Shown piece by piece: positions 1-11,282 of a stretch of 35,969 nt of DNA (position 1 is the stretch's first letter; each line of letters starts with the position of its first letter). The position numbers and the translations under genes are program-made. This DNA is from Kofleriaceae bacterium (GTDB taxonomy: Bacteria; Myxococcota_A; Polyangia; Haliangiales; Haliangiaceae). The notes under the pieces are model-generated. The model worked only from the letters and a program-made list of their open reading frames with translations. It searched no databases and was not told the DNA's origin. The stretch is taken from contig JAGPCO010000037.1 of NCBI GenBank assembly GCA_018058095.1, positions 20,649-56,617 on the forward strand. The letters are read 5' to 3'.

Positions 1-144
1 AGCACCGGCTCGGTCGCGAGCACCGGCTCGGTCGCGAGCACCGGCTCGGTCGCGAGCACCGGCTCGGTCGCGAGCACCGGCTCGGTCGCGAGCACCGGCT
101 CGGTCGCGAGCACCGGCTCGGTCGCGAGCACCGGCTCGGTCGCG
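1..144. repeat. 18-bp tandem repeat, 8 perfect copies, coding for ATEPVL
   Basis: Eight identical copies of agcaccggctcggtcgcg run from the window edge to base 144. The unit is a multiple of three, so on the minus strand each copy adds one ATEPVL hexapeptide to the HTH protein. The array is cut by the edge, so the total copy number is unknown. Perfect identity at DNA level suggests recent expansion or slippage. Confidence 0.95.
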
Positions 145-635
145 AACTCCACGGTGGGCGCGGGCGCCGCTGGAGCGGTGACCTCGGCCGGCGGCGCGGC
201 CAGGCGCGCGAACGCGGCCGCGACCGCGCGGGGGGCGCCGGCGCTCGGAGCAGGCTGGCGCAGGAAGGACGGCGCCCCGACCTCAACCCGGACCACGCTC
301 GGGCTCGGGTGGCTGTCGGTGCTGGCGCCGGACGTGACGTCGGCGGCACACTCGGCCCACAGCACGAGCGCGGCCTTCTCGTCGGCGCCGACGCAGCGGG
401 CGTAGGAGCGGATGAACCCCCGCACGAAGACCTCGGCCGGGAGCTGGTCGAGGTTGCCGGCCTCGAGCCGCTCGAGCAGCCGGACCTGGATCTTGGTGGT
501 GCGCGCGACCTCGGCCAGGGTCAGGTTGCGGGCCTGGCGGGCGGCGCGCAGCCAGGCCGCGAAGACCATGCGGGGTCCACCGAACACCGCGGCGCGTGGG
601 GCGTCGGCGCGAGTCGGGTCGTGCGCCGCGGTCAT
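1..635 (-). CDS. RodZ-like helix-turn-helix protein (3' end outside window)
   Basis: Read leftward from ATG 635-633, the frame stays open to the window edge (about 211 codons seen). Residues about 23-90 form an HTH_25-type domain (WLRAARQARNLTLAEVAR, then TTKIQVRLLERLEAG, then QLPAEVFVRGFIRSYAR), as in the cytoplasmic N-terminus of RodZ. RodZ links MreB to the membrane. After an Ala/Pro-rich stretch, from about residue 165 the protein becomes perfect ATEPVL hexapeptide repeats. The transmembrane segment and periplasmic domain expected of RodZ are not in the window. The start overlaps the stop of the upstream TPR lipoprotein gene (ATGA), so the two are probably translationally coupled. The order PilF-type lipoprotein then RodZ-like protein matches that known in gammaproteobacteria. 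It is certain that this is an HTH_25 protein; the RodZ role is inferred. Confidence 0.8.
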   Translation of the reverse strand, partial: MTAAHDPTRADAPRAAVFGGPRMVFAAWLRAARQARNLTLAEVARTTKIQVRLLERLEAGNLDQLPAEVFVRGFIRSYARCVGADEKAALVLWAECAADVTSGASTDSHPSPSVVRVEVGAPSFLRQPAPSAGAPRAVAAAFARLAAPPAEVTAPAAPAPTVEFATEPVLATEPVLATEPVLATEPVLATEPVLATEPVLATEPVLATEPV

Positions 636-1486
636 GGCAGGAGGCTCCGGCACTGCGCGGCCAGGCAGCTGCCGCCGGCGCGCGCCACGCAGGCGTCGCG
701 GGCGCTGCGTGCGCCCTCTTGATCGCCGAGCTGCAGCTTGGTCTTCATGAGGTAGTAGCTGGCTTCCTGGGACCCGCAGTCAGGTTGCGCGCTCACCGTC
801 GCGAATTGCTCGGCGGCGTTTTCCCACTCTTCCCTGGCAAAGTAAACCCGACCCAGTCGATAAGTTGCGACACACATACCCGGCTGGAATTGCACCGCCT
901 GCCGCAGTTCCTTGGCCGCCTTGACGTAGTCGCCGCGCGAGAAGAACGCCCAGCCCAGGTGGGCCCGGGTCAGGCCGGGGTTGGTCAGGCGGACCGCGTT
1001 GGCCAGCGCCTGGCCCAGGTGCTCGATGGCCAGGTCGTGCGCGGTCAGCAGATTGTCGACGACGCCGAGGTTCGACCAGGCGTCGCCGAAGTCGGGCGCC
1101 AGGGTGACCGCCTTGGTGAAGTCGGCCCGGGCCTTGCCGAGGTGCTCGTCGCGCTCCTCTGACAGCGCGTCGGCGTCGACGCCGGTGAGGCAGGCGTCGA
1201 TCTCCAGCAGGCGGGTGGCGTTGAGGGCCCGGGACACCGCCGTCAGGCCGCGCACCCAGTACGCCTCTTCGTTGCTGGCCAGGTAGGCGATGGCCTTGTT
1301 GGCCTCGGCCTCGGCCGCCTCGAGCTCGCCCTTGCGCAGGAACTCCTTGGCCAGCTCGAGCCGGTTGGCGCTGCGCTTGGGGTCACCGTCGGGGCCCGGG
1401 CAGGCCGCCAGCCCACCCAACACGAGCGCCAGCACCAGCGCCGTCGGCGCGATGCGCGGTCCCGGGCGGGAGGGGGGGGCCGACAT
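632..1486 (-). CDS. TPR lipoprotein, PilF/Tgl-like type IV pilus pilotin candidate
   Basis: A 284-residue protein. The signal peptide has a hydrophobic run LVLALVLGGLAAC with the lipobox LAAC (Cys29), so it should be lipidated and membrane anchored. From about residue 40 onward it is made of TPR helices (for example AWSNLGVVDNLLTAHDLAIEHLGQAL written in pieces: AWSNLGVV, DLAIEHLGQAL; RAHLGWAFFSRGDYVKAAKEL; YRLGRVYFAREEWENAAEQF). Six-TPR lipoproteins of this size include PilF and the myxobacterial Tgl, which assemble the PilQ secretin. The TGA stop overlaps the ATG of a RodZ-like HTH gene, reproducing the conserved pilF-rodZ order. ATG 1486 was chosen because it begins the signal peptide and lies 7 nt after a good -10 box; upstream in-frame Mets would bury the signal sequence. 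Assignment to pilus biogenesis is inferred from architecture and neighbour. Confidence 0.85.
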   Translation of the reverse strand: MSAPPSRPGPRIAPTALVLALVLGGLAACPGPDGDPKRSANRLELAKEFLRKGELEAAEAEANKAIAYLASNEEAYWVRGLTAVSRALNATRLLEIDACLTGVDADALSEERDEHLGKARADFTKAVTLAPDFGDAWSNLGVVDNLLTAHDLAIEHLGQALANAVRLTNPGLTRAHLGWAFFSRGDYVKAAKELRQAVQFQPGMCVATYRLGRVYFAREEWENAAEQFATVSAQPDCGSQEASYYLMKTKLQLGDQEGARSARDACVARAGGSCLAAQCRSLLP

Positions 1487-1493
1487 GGCGCGG

Positions 1494-1522
1494 ACGCTAG
1501 CGTCGGCAGGGGGGGCTGTCAA
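1494..1522 (-). promoter_or_regulatory. sigma-70-type promoter of the TPR lipoprotein gene
   Basis: On the minus strand TTGACA (1522-1517), a 17-nt spacer and TAGCGT (1499-1494) lie 7 nt upstream of ATG 1486. A transcript starting about 7 nt after the -10 would begin at the start codon, i.e. be leaderless. Confidence 0.65.
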
Positions 1523-1601
1523 TGCCAGCCCGGCACCGCCCGGGCCTCGTAATGGACGGAGATCGCAAGGAGATCGGATCGCGTGGTACGACGAGGGCCT
1601 G

Positions 1602-2447
1602 ATGCCGCCCGGCCCGATCGAACCGACCCGCGTCCTGTCCTTCACCTCCGGTCCGCACACCCTGTACGGCGAGTACTTCGCCGCCGCTGGCAGCCCGAGC
1701 GGCGTGGTGGTCATGGTCCATGGCTACGCCGAGCACTGCGGTCGCTACCGCGAGGTGGCGGCGGTGCTGACGGGGGCCGGCTTCGCCGTGGTCGGGTTCG
1801 ACGTGCGTGGCCACGGCCGCTCGACCGGGCGGCGCGGCCACGTCGACCGCTTCGCCGAGTACCTCGACGACCTCGACGCGGCGATCGGCCAGGCCCGCGC
1901 CCTGGTCGGCCCCGACCTGCCGCTGGTGCTGGTGGCTCACTCGAACGGCTCCCTCATCACCCTGCGCGCGCTGGCCGAGCCGGCGCGCCGGCCGGCGGTG
2001 CGCGCGGCCATCGTGTCGTCGCCGTTCCTCGGGCTGCGGCTGAAGGTGCCCGGCCTCAAGATCGCGATGGCGCGGGTCGCCAGCCGGATCGCCCCGCGCC
2101 TGACGCTGCCCAACGCGCTCAAGGTCGAGGACCTCACCTCCGACGAGGGCAAGCAGGCCGAGCGGCGGGCCGACACGCTGTGCCACGAGGTCGCGACCGC
2201 GCGCTGGTTCACCGAGGCCAGCGCGGCCCAGGCCTACGTCGCGGCCCACCCGCAGTTCGGGGTGCCGACCACCTGGCTCATCGGCGGCGCCGATCCGATC
2301 GCCGATCCCACGGTCAGCCGCACCGTCGCCGCGGCCGCCTCGCCGCCGGCCCAGATCCACTTCCTCGACGGGCTTCGCCACGAGGTCTTCAACGAGCGCG
2401 AGCGCGACCGGGTGTTCGCGCTGCTGGTCGCGGCGCTGCCGCGCTGA
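1602..2447 (+). CDS. alpha/beta hydrolase, monoglyceride lipase / lysophospholipase type
   Basis: A 281-residue serine hydrolase of the Hydrolase_4 group, predicted cytoplasmic (no signal peptide). Family hallmarks are in order: oxyanion motif VHGYAEHCGRY (about 40-50), FDVRGHGRS (about 66-74), nucleophile elbow AHSNG with Ser114 (usual GHSMG), acid Asp231 in GGADPI, and His260 in RHEVFNE. The HG..EH.GRY and HE.FNE signatures are those of monoacylglycerol lipases, so lipid ester hydrolysis is the likely activity; the true substrate is unknown. ATG 1602 was chosen because it gives the family length and has GAGGG 6 nt upstream. It converges with the amidotransferase-like gene, with only about 43 nt between the two stops. 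Confidence 0.9.
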   Translation: MPPGPIEPTRVLSFTSGPHTLYGEYFAAAGSPSGVVVMVHGYAEHCGRYREVAAVLTGAGFAVVGFDVRGHGRSTGRRGHVDRFAEYLDDLDAAIGQARALVGPDLPLVLVAHSNGSLITLRALAEPARRPAVRAAIVSSPFLGLRLKVPGLKIAMARVASRIAPRLTLPNALKVEDLTSDEGKQAERRADTLCHEVATARWFTEASAAQAYVAAHPQFGVPTTWLIGGADPIADPTVSRTVAAAASPPAQIHFLDGLRHEVFNERERDRVFALLVAALPR

Positions 2448-2490
2448 ACGAGCGCGGTCAGAGGACCACCCCGACGCCGGGCGGCGCGGT

Positions 2491-3273
2491 TCACGGCGCG
2501 AGCGGCGCCAGGTCGACCCGGAGGTCGCGGCTGATCAGCGCGGCCTGCCCGAGCGGCAGCTCCTCGAAGCCCTCCCCCGGCGCGCTGCCGGGACCCGACA
2601 CCAGCAGCACGCCGCGGAAGCTATCGTCGCGCTCGGTCCGCTCGCCGCGCACCCACAGCCGGCGCAAGTACATCGGCTGATCGACCCGGGCCGCGACCAT
2701 GGTCCGGCCGTTGCCGACGATCAGGTTGCCGACGGCGCCGGCCAGCCCCGCCTCGGTCGCCTCGCGCGACACCAGCGCCAGCGCGGCCGCCACCGCCCGA
2801 CGGATCGTGCCGATCTGCAGGTTGGGATCATCGAGGCCGCCGGTGTCATGCAGCATGGCGAGCAGCAGGTGGAACCGCAGCTCCGCGCTCATGCGGCCCT
2901 TGAGGTTGCGCCGCATGTAGTCGGGCACGTGCTGGAGCAGGCGCGGCCAGATCGGCTCGAGCGACGCGCCCTCGTGGCCGACGAAGAGCCAGCGGCGGAA
3001 GCGGAACGGCGGCGTGTTGTCGGTGCCCGACACCCGGGCGTCGACGACCGCCTGCCCCATCGCCGTGTCGGTCCGGATCTCCTGCAGCGGGGCGAGCAGG
3101 TCGACCGGCTCGAGCGAGCTGCGCGGGGTGCGGACCAGGAGCGCCTCGCCGCCCTGGACGTAGCCGAGGCCCCAGCGGCTGACCGGTCCGGGGACGACCA
3201 GGGCCGAGCGCACCGGCGTCAACGCCTCGACCAGGCGCTGCGGCTGGTTGCACATGCAGGCGAACAACCTCAT
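2491..3273 (-). CDS. class II glutamine amidotransferase-like protein, probably inactive
   Basis: A 260-residue protein with the layout of the YafJ/GATase class II fold: N-terminal RLFACMCNQPQ, WGLGYVQGGE (compare the GWG[IL] motif), NTPPFRFRRWLFVGHEG (compare N-THPF-W-F-HNG), and SAELRFHLLL (compare DSE-F-LL). Active members need Cys as residue 2, exposed by Met removal, and Asn in HNG. Here residue 2 is Arg in the MRLF start and HNG has become HEG. A start at Met7 (ATG 3255) would give an N-terminal Cys (MCNQ) but would cut into the first strand. TATACT lies 11 nt upstream of ATG 3273 and there is no clear Shine-Dalgarno. Function is unknown; family membership is based on motif order. Confidence 0.75.
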   Translation of the reverse strand: MRLFACMCNQPQRLVEALTPVRSALVVPGPVSRWGLGYVQGGEALLVRTPRSSLEPVDLLAPLQEIRTDTAMGQAVVDARVSGTDNTPPFRFRRWLFVGHEGASLEPIWPRLLQHVPDYMRRNLKGRMSAELRFHLLLAMLHDTGGLDDPNLQIGTIRRAVAAALALVSREATEAGLAGAVGNLIVGNGRTMVAARVDQPMYLRRLWVRGERTERDDSFRGVLLVSGPGSAPGEGFEELPLGQAALISRDLRVDLAPLAP

Positions 3274-3454
3274 GACGGATGGAGAGTATAGGGCGCCGGT
3301 CCGACGCCGGCCAGGTGCCGGACCGGCAGGTGGAGATGGCGTTCGACGCCGGTCCAACGTGGCGGGATCCCTCGCTGATCGGCCCAAGCGGCGGGTGGGG
3401 ATCCGTTCCCGCCCAGGCAAGACCTAACGGCCGGCGCCGTGCGATCGGGGGGCA

Positions 3455-3496
3455 CAGGGCGCGAGGACCGCGCTGCGCGGCGTTCTCCGCGCTCTG
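3455..3496 (-). terminator. imperfect hairpin directly after the FHA-CpaF stop codon
   Basis: On the minus strand the TAG stop (3499-3497) is followed at once by a stem: 3455-3463 pairs with 3488-3496 (one G-T pair), then a mismatched stretch and an inner CGCG stem 3469-3472/3476-3479. It has the same architecture as the hairpin after the transglutaminase gene (19924-19970). There is no U-tract, so it may be an RNA 3'-end structure rather than a classical intrinsic terminator. Confidence 0.5.
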
Positions 3497-5683
<2,187 letters not shown>

Positions 5684-5750
5684 GGTCCCCCAAGGAGCGA
5701 CTGGACCGGGCCGCTGCGCGCGGTCCCAGCCAAGACCGAAGTCCGCGTAG

Positions 5751-5780
5751 ATCCTACTAACTCCCGGACGAGCGGGTCAA
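5751..5780 (-). promoter_or_regulatory. promoter of the FHA-CpaF gene
   Basis: TTGACC (5780-5775) and TAGGAT (5756-5751) are separated by 18 nt on the minus strand. This predicts a 5' UTR of about 60 nt with GGGGG before ATG 5683, unlike the leaderless-type promoters elsewhere in the window. Confidence 0.55.
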
Positions 5781-5832
5781 GCTTCTGGGCCGGGCGTCGG
5801 CGCCGGGTTGGCGATCAGCGACGATCACCCCG

Positions 5833-6045
5833 TCAGGTCGCGCCGGTGGGCGCCGCCGGCCCGGGGGTCGGAGCGGCCGCGGGTGCGCCCGCACCGCCGC
5901 CCCCTGCCCCGCCGGCGAGCCGGCGCAGCTCGTCGCCCCACAGGGCGGCCAGCCCGCCGATCAGCAGCGCGACCAGGGCCAGGGTGATGACCACGTCGGG
6001 CCAGCGGCCCGGCCGGCCACGCCCGGGGCGGGTCGTTTGCGCCAT
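5833..6045 (-). CDS. small single-pass membrane protein
   Basis: A 70-residue ORF with a basic N-terminus (QTTRPGRGRPGRW), one transmembrane helix (VVITLALVALLIGGLAALW, about 18-36), a short charged stretch and an Ala/Gly/Pro-rich tail. The positive-inside rule puts the N-terminus in the cytoplasm. It has no recognisable family. Support: the hydrophobic helix, and TAGCGT six nt upstream of ATG 6045 as at other genes here. It is divergent from the secreted-protein gene at 6081. The GC-rich tail could be chance, so confidence is moderate. Confidence 0.5.
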   Translation of the reverse strand: MAQTTRPGRGRPGRWPDVVITLALVALLIGGLAALWGDELRRLAGGAGGGGAGAPAAAPTPGPAAPTGAT

Positions 6046-6080
6046 GAATCAACGCTACCACGCCGACGTCTTGGGTCATC

Positions 6081-6755
6081 ATGGCCGTCATGCGTGTCCT
6101 CTCGGCCGGCCCGGCCGCCCTCGCCCTGGCGCTCCGCCTCGCCGTGCCGGCCGTCGCCGCCACCACGCTGGTGCTGGGCGCCGCCACCGCCGACGCCGCC
6201 CCCGCGGCCGGCAAGAAGGCCAAGCCCAAGGGCAGCAACAAGCGCTACCTGTTCTCGCCCGACAAGGTCGTGCTGTCGGCCAAGGCCGGCGACGAGGTTG
6301 GCAAGACGGCCCAGGCCCGGCTCGGGCCGCAGCTGGCCACCGCCATCGGCGAGCACCCGCGCCTGGTCGCGGTGCTGACCGGCGCACCCGACCCGAGCGC
6401 CGACCCCAAGGGCTTCGATCGCGCCCTCAAGGCGCAGAAGCTGGCCGGCGGCTACCGGGTCACGGTCGAGGTGACCGAGGCCAGCGAGGAGATCGAGGAG
6501 CTCGACGGCCGCCCCGGCCAGCTCCGCCTGGTCGTGCGCCTGAGCCTGCACATGTTCGGCGAGACGCTGCCGCGCCGGACCATGGGCTTCTCCGGTGAGG
6601 GCTCGGCCACCATCAAGGTCGACGTCGGCAAGAAGGTGCGCCCGCGCGATCGTGAGTACGCGTGGGACAGCGCCGGCGCCCAGGCCGTGCGCGACGCGCT
6701 GGCGGCGTCGCTCGACAAGCTCGGCGTGCCACTGCCGCCGCCGACGACAAAATAG
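6081..6755 (+). CDS. secreted protein of unknown function
   Basis: A 224-residue protein with a signal peptide (hydrophobic run ending ATADAAPA, cleavage about residue 40). A Lys-rich segment follows (GKKAKPKGSNKRYLF), then a compact alpha/beta domain that includes GYRVTVEVTEASEEIEEL and LRLVVRLSLHMFGETLP. No catalytic motif or known family was recognised. ATG 6081 is used; ATG 6090 (MRVLSAG) would also leave an intact signal peptide. Its 3' end overlaps the start of the following TIM-barrel gene by 94 nt, so the two are probably co-transcribed. Confidence 0.75.
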   Translation: MAVMRVLSAGPAALALALRLAVPAVAATTLVLGAATADAAPAAGKKAKPKGSNKRYLFSPDKVVLSAKAGDEVGKTAQARLGPQLATAIGEHPRLVAVLTGAPDPSADPKGFDRALKAQKLAGGYRVTVEVTEASEEIEELDGRPGQLRLVVRLSLHMFGETLPRRTMGFSGEGSATIKVDVGKKVRPRDREYAWDSAGAQAVRDALAASLDKLGVPLPPPTTK

Positions 6756-7726
6756 GCCCGGACGCGGGACGGCGCCCGCCGCCTCCGGGCCAGCCGCCGG
6801 CGCACCGGGCGGTCGCCCTCGGCCTGTGGGCCGACGGCGGGGGTGGCGCACGCCTGCGTGCCGCCGGCGAGCGGGCGCTGGCCGAGATCGCCCGGCTCGG
6901 CGCGACCGACGTGGTGCTGGTGATCGGCTGGCGCCAGCGCGACGTCACCAGCGTGGCGCTGGCGCCGGGCCCGGCCACCCCGAGCGACGCCGACGTCCAC
7001 GCGCTGGCGGCGGCGGCCACCGGCCTCGGGCTCGCGGTCACGCTGTTCCCCATCGTGCTGCTCGACGAGGTCGGGCCTGGCCGATGGCGCGGCACGCTGG
7101 CGCCGGCCGACGTCGACGCGTGGTGGGCCAGCTACGAGCGGTTCATCGACCACCACGCCGGGCTGGCCGCGGAGGTCGGCGCGGCCCGGCTGTCGGTCGG
7201 CAGCGAGCTCGGCAGCACCGAGGCGTGGCGCGACCGCTGGTTCCACCTCATCGGCCGGGTCCGCCGCCGCTTCACCGGGCAGCTCATCTACTCGGCCAAC
7301 TGGGACCACTACCGCGCCGTCAGCTTCGCGGCCCGGCTCGACGCCGTCGGCGTGACCGGCTACTTCGAGCTGACGCAGGATCGCGCCGCCAGCGAGGCCA
7401 CGCTGACGGCGGCGTGGGCGCCCATCCGGGCCGGCCTCGAGGCCCACGCGGCCACGCTCGGCAAGCCGCTGTGGCTGACCGAGCTCGGCTACCCCAGCCG
7501 CGACGGCGCCGCGACCCGGCCGTGGGACTACACCAGCAGCGGCCCGATCGATCTCGAGGAGCAGCGCCGGGCCCTGGCCGCGTTCGCCCGGGCCTGGGAC
7601 GGCAGCCCGCTGGCCGGCGTGGTCATCTGGGAGTGGAGCGGCGCGGGCGGCCCCGGCGACGGCGGCTACACCCCGCGCGGCAAGCCGGCCGAGGAGCTGC
7701 TCCGCGCCTGGTGGGCGCCGCGCTGA
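6662..7726 (+). CDS. GH113-like TIM-barrel glycoside hydrolase
   Basis: A protein of up to 354 residues. From about residue 50 it has a TIM-barrel pattern: TDVVLVIGW, LAVTLFPIVLL, ARLSVGSELGS with candidate acid/base Glu182, GQLIYSANW, LDAVGVTGYFEL, LWLTELGYPS with candidate nucleophile Glu274, and GVVIWEWS. The [GN]E and TE-GYPS pairing resembles GH113 beta-mannanases and related GTA_TIM domains. No signal peptide is present, so it should be cytoplasmic unless the start is wrong. The only ATG/GTG/TTG in frame before the conserved part is GTG 6662, which lies inside the previous gene and is preceded by an in-frame TGA at 6653. The true start may therefore be an unusual codon downstream. Substrate is unknown. 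Confidence 0.8.
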   Translation: MGQRRRPGRARRAGGVARQARRATAAADDKIGPDAGRRPPPPGQPPAHRAVALGLWADGGGGARLRAAGERALAEIARLGATDVVLVIGWRQRDVTSVALAPGPATPSDADVHALAAAATGLGLAVTLFPIVLLDEVGPGRWRGTLAPADVDAWWASYERFIDHHAGLAAEVGAARLSVGSELGSTEAWRDRWFHLIGRVRRRFTGQLIYSANWDHYRAVSFAARLDAVGVTGYFELTQDRAASEATLTAAWAPIRAGLEAHAATLGKPLWLTELGYPSRDGAATRPWDYTSSGPIDLEEQRRALAAFARAWDGSPLAGVVIWEWSGAGGPGDGGYTPRGKPAEELLRAWWAPR

Positions 7727-7796
7727 GTCCCACCACCTTCCCCTCCCCCGCCGATCCGCCGCACAGCGCTCGGTCTCGCCGCACGCTGGGTTGTCT

Positions 7797-7916
7797 CTAG
7801 CAGGCTGCTGAAGAAGCAGCCTGCCAGTCATTTTTCGATCTCGCACCCTGCTAAGAACACGGAGCCCGTCCCCGTCGGCAGGAGCCGCCGGCACGGGTTG
7901 TTCAGCAGCCTGCTAG
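7797..7916. mobile_element. 120-bp MITE-like palindromic element with 16-bp perfect terminal inverted repeats
   Basis: ctagcaggctgctgaa (7797-7812) is repeated as its exact reverse complement at 7901-7916. The interior has a second 9-bp hairpin at the left end and a GC-rich stem near 7865-7898, with no coding capacity. It lies between convergent genes and its right end supplies the TAG stop codon of lepB. The ends can be read as TA flanking a 14-bp inverted repeat, as in IS630/Tc1-type insertions at TA, but no transposase is present here. A bidirectional terminator is the alternative. Confidence 0.6.
7801..7835 (+). terminator. hairpin plus T-run after the TIM-barrel gene
   Basis: caggctgct (7801-7809) pairs perfectly with agcagcctg (7815-7823) around a 5-nt loop, and TTTTT follows at 7831-7835. 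It can act as an intrinsic terminator for the plus-strand gene ending at 7726. It is part of the inverted-repeat element. Confidence 0.55.
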
Positions 7917-9034
7917 TCGTGCACGAAGTCGCCCATGCGTCCGGCGCGGATCCCGCCGCCGAACCACCCGCCCGGGCCGAGCGACCACCACACGAACATC
8001 GCCTTGCCCTTGATGTTGGCGAGCGGCACTGGGCCCCAGAAGCGCGAATCGTGGCTGTTGGCGCGGTTGTCGCCCATGGCGAACACGTGCCCGGCCGGCA
8101 CCACGTAGTGAGCCTGCGGGCCGCACGCGTCGGCCGGCTGGGCGCCAGCGGCGACGGTGCGGACCAGCGGCGCCGGGACCGCCCGCATGCCCTTGCAGCT
8201 CGGCAGCTCGGGGTCGATCAGGACGGCCTGGCCGTGCTCGTCGCGCATCTTGTCGGCGATGAGGAGCGGGAAGTCGGTGTGCTCGCTCCAGGCCACGTAG
8301 CCGCCGCTGCCGTCGGCGGCGCGCCGGGCCTCTTTGCCCGGACGGCCCTCGTGCATGAGCACGTCGTAGCCGAACCCGCCGTGCTGCTCGTGGTAGCGGC
8401 TGCACGCCGCCTTCGACCAGGCCCCGGTCACCTCGTCCTGGTCGTCGTAGCTGCACGGGCCGGGCACCAGGGTCTGCGCCACCGCCGCGCCGTTGACGCG
8501 CAGGATGCCGCAGCGGACCTCGACGCTGTCACCGGCGACCGCGACCACCCGCTTGATGAAGTCCTTGTCCGGCTCGCACGGAAAGTTGAACACCACGATC
8601 TCGCCCCGGGCCGGACCACGCAGCGTGAACAGCCGGCGCTGCGTGTACGGGATACGCGGGCCGTACACCAGCTTGTTGACGAAGATGTGGTCGCCGATCT
8701 CGAGCGACGGGATCATCGACGCCGACGGGATCTTGAACGCCTCGACCACGAACGCCCGCAGCAGCAGGGCGATGACCACGGCCACCCCGATCGACTCGAT
8801 GTACTCGCGCGCGGTCGACTTGTTGTCGTCGGCGGCGGCGGCGTCGACCGCGGCGTCGAGCGCCGGCAGCGCGGCGCGCAGGGCGAGCCGGTCGCCCTGC
8901 GTCAACGCGGCCTCGACCGCGCGCACCGCCGCCTTGAGCTCGGCCTCGCGCTTGCCCCCGGCCAGGCCGCGCGCGGCCCGGATCAGGAGGCGGGCCTCCT
9001 TGTCGACGCGGCGATCGAGCGCGCTGGCCTTCAT
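7913..9034 (-). CDS. lepB: signal peptidase I
   Basis: A 373-residue S26 signal peptidase that cleaves signal peptides from exported proteins. A charged/Ala-rich N-terminus of about 78 residues comes before one transmembrane helix (SIGVAVVIALLLRAFVVEAF). Box B is IPSASMIPSL with catalytic Ser106, box C RGEIVVFNFP, box D DFIKRVVAVAGD with catalytic Lys161, and box E GHVFAMGDNRANSHDSRFWG. A larger insert with several Cys residues sits between boxes D and E. It starts 17 nt after lepA, and GAGGGG overlapping the lepA stop serves as Shine-Dalgarno. The TAG stop lies in the terminal repeat of the 120-bp palindromic element, so the last residues may differ from the ancestral C-terminus. Confidence 0.96.
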   Translation of the reverse strand: MKASALDRRVDKEARLLIRAARGLAGGKREAELKAAVRAVEAALTQGDRLALRAALPALDAAVDAAAADDNKSTAREYIESIGVAVVIALLLRAFVVEAFKIPSASMIPSLEIGDHIFVNKLVYGPRIPYTQRRLFTLRGPARGEIVVFNFPCEPDKDFIKRVVAVAGDSVEVRCGILRVNGAAVAQTLVPGPCSYDDQDEVTGAWSKAACSRYHEQHGGFGYDVLMHEGRPGKEARRAADGSGGYVAWSEHTDFPLLIADKMRDEHGQAVLIDPELPSCKGMRAVPAPLVRTVAAGAQPADACGPQAHYVVPAGHVFAMGDNRANSHDSRFWGPVPLANIKGKAMFVWWSLGPGGWFGGGIRAGRMGDFVHD

Positions 9035-9051
9035 CGGTGCGCCCGCGCCCC

Positions 9052-10857
<1,806 letters not shown>

Positions 10858-10943
10858 CGCGGAGACGGCGATGTAGCACAACGCCGCTGGACGCGACACC
10901 TGCCGGGCGCCACCGGCGTGTGCACCTCGGCGGCCGGGCTGGC

Positions 10944-11123
<180 letters not shown>

Positions 11124-11132
11124 GGCGCCGTG

Positions 11133-11161
11133 ACCATACGTGGCCATATGCCGGTGGTCAA
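11133..11161 (-). promoter_or_regulatory. promoter of the ribbon-helix-helix gene
   Basis: TTGACC (11161-11156), 17 nt, TATGGT (11138-11133), then 9 nt to GTG 11123. The position supports GTG 11123 as start and a near-leaderless mRNA. Confidence 0.6.
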
Positions 11162-11245
11162 TCTTCCGTCGAGTGGAGGATCCGCGGGCCTCACGTGGAG
11201 CCGGCCGGCCCGCGTGATCGATCCCCGATCCGGGCCGGCCTCGAC

Positions 11246-11274
11246 TTGCACCGCCCAAGGCGTCGTCGTACTCT
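11246..11274 (+). promoter_or_regulatory. promoter of the lipoprotein-cupin-kinase operon
   Basis: TTGCAC (11246-11251), 17 nt, TACTCT (11269-11274), then 8 nt to ATG 11283. No Shine-Dalgarno fits in the remaining leader. Confidence 0.55.
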
Positions 11275-11282
11275 CCGCCTGC

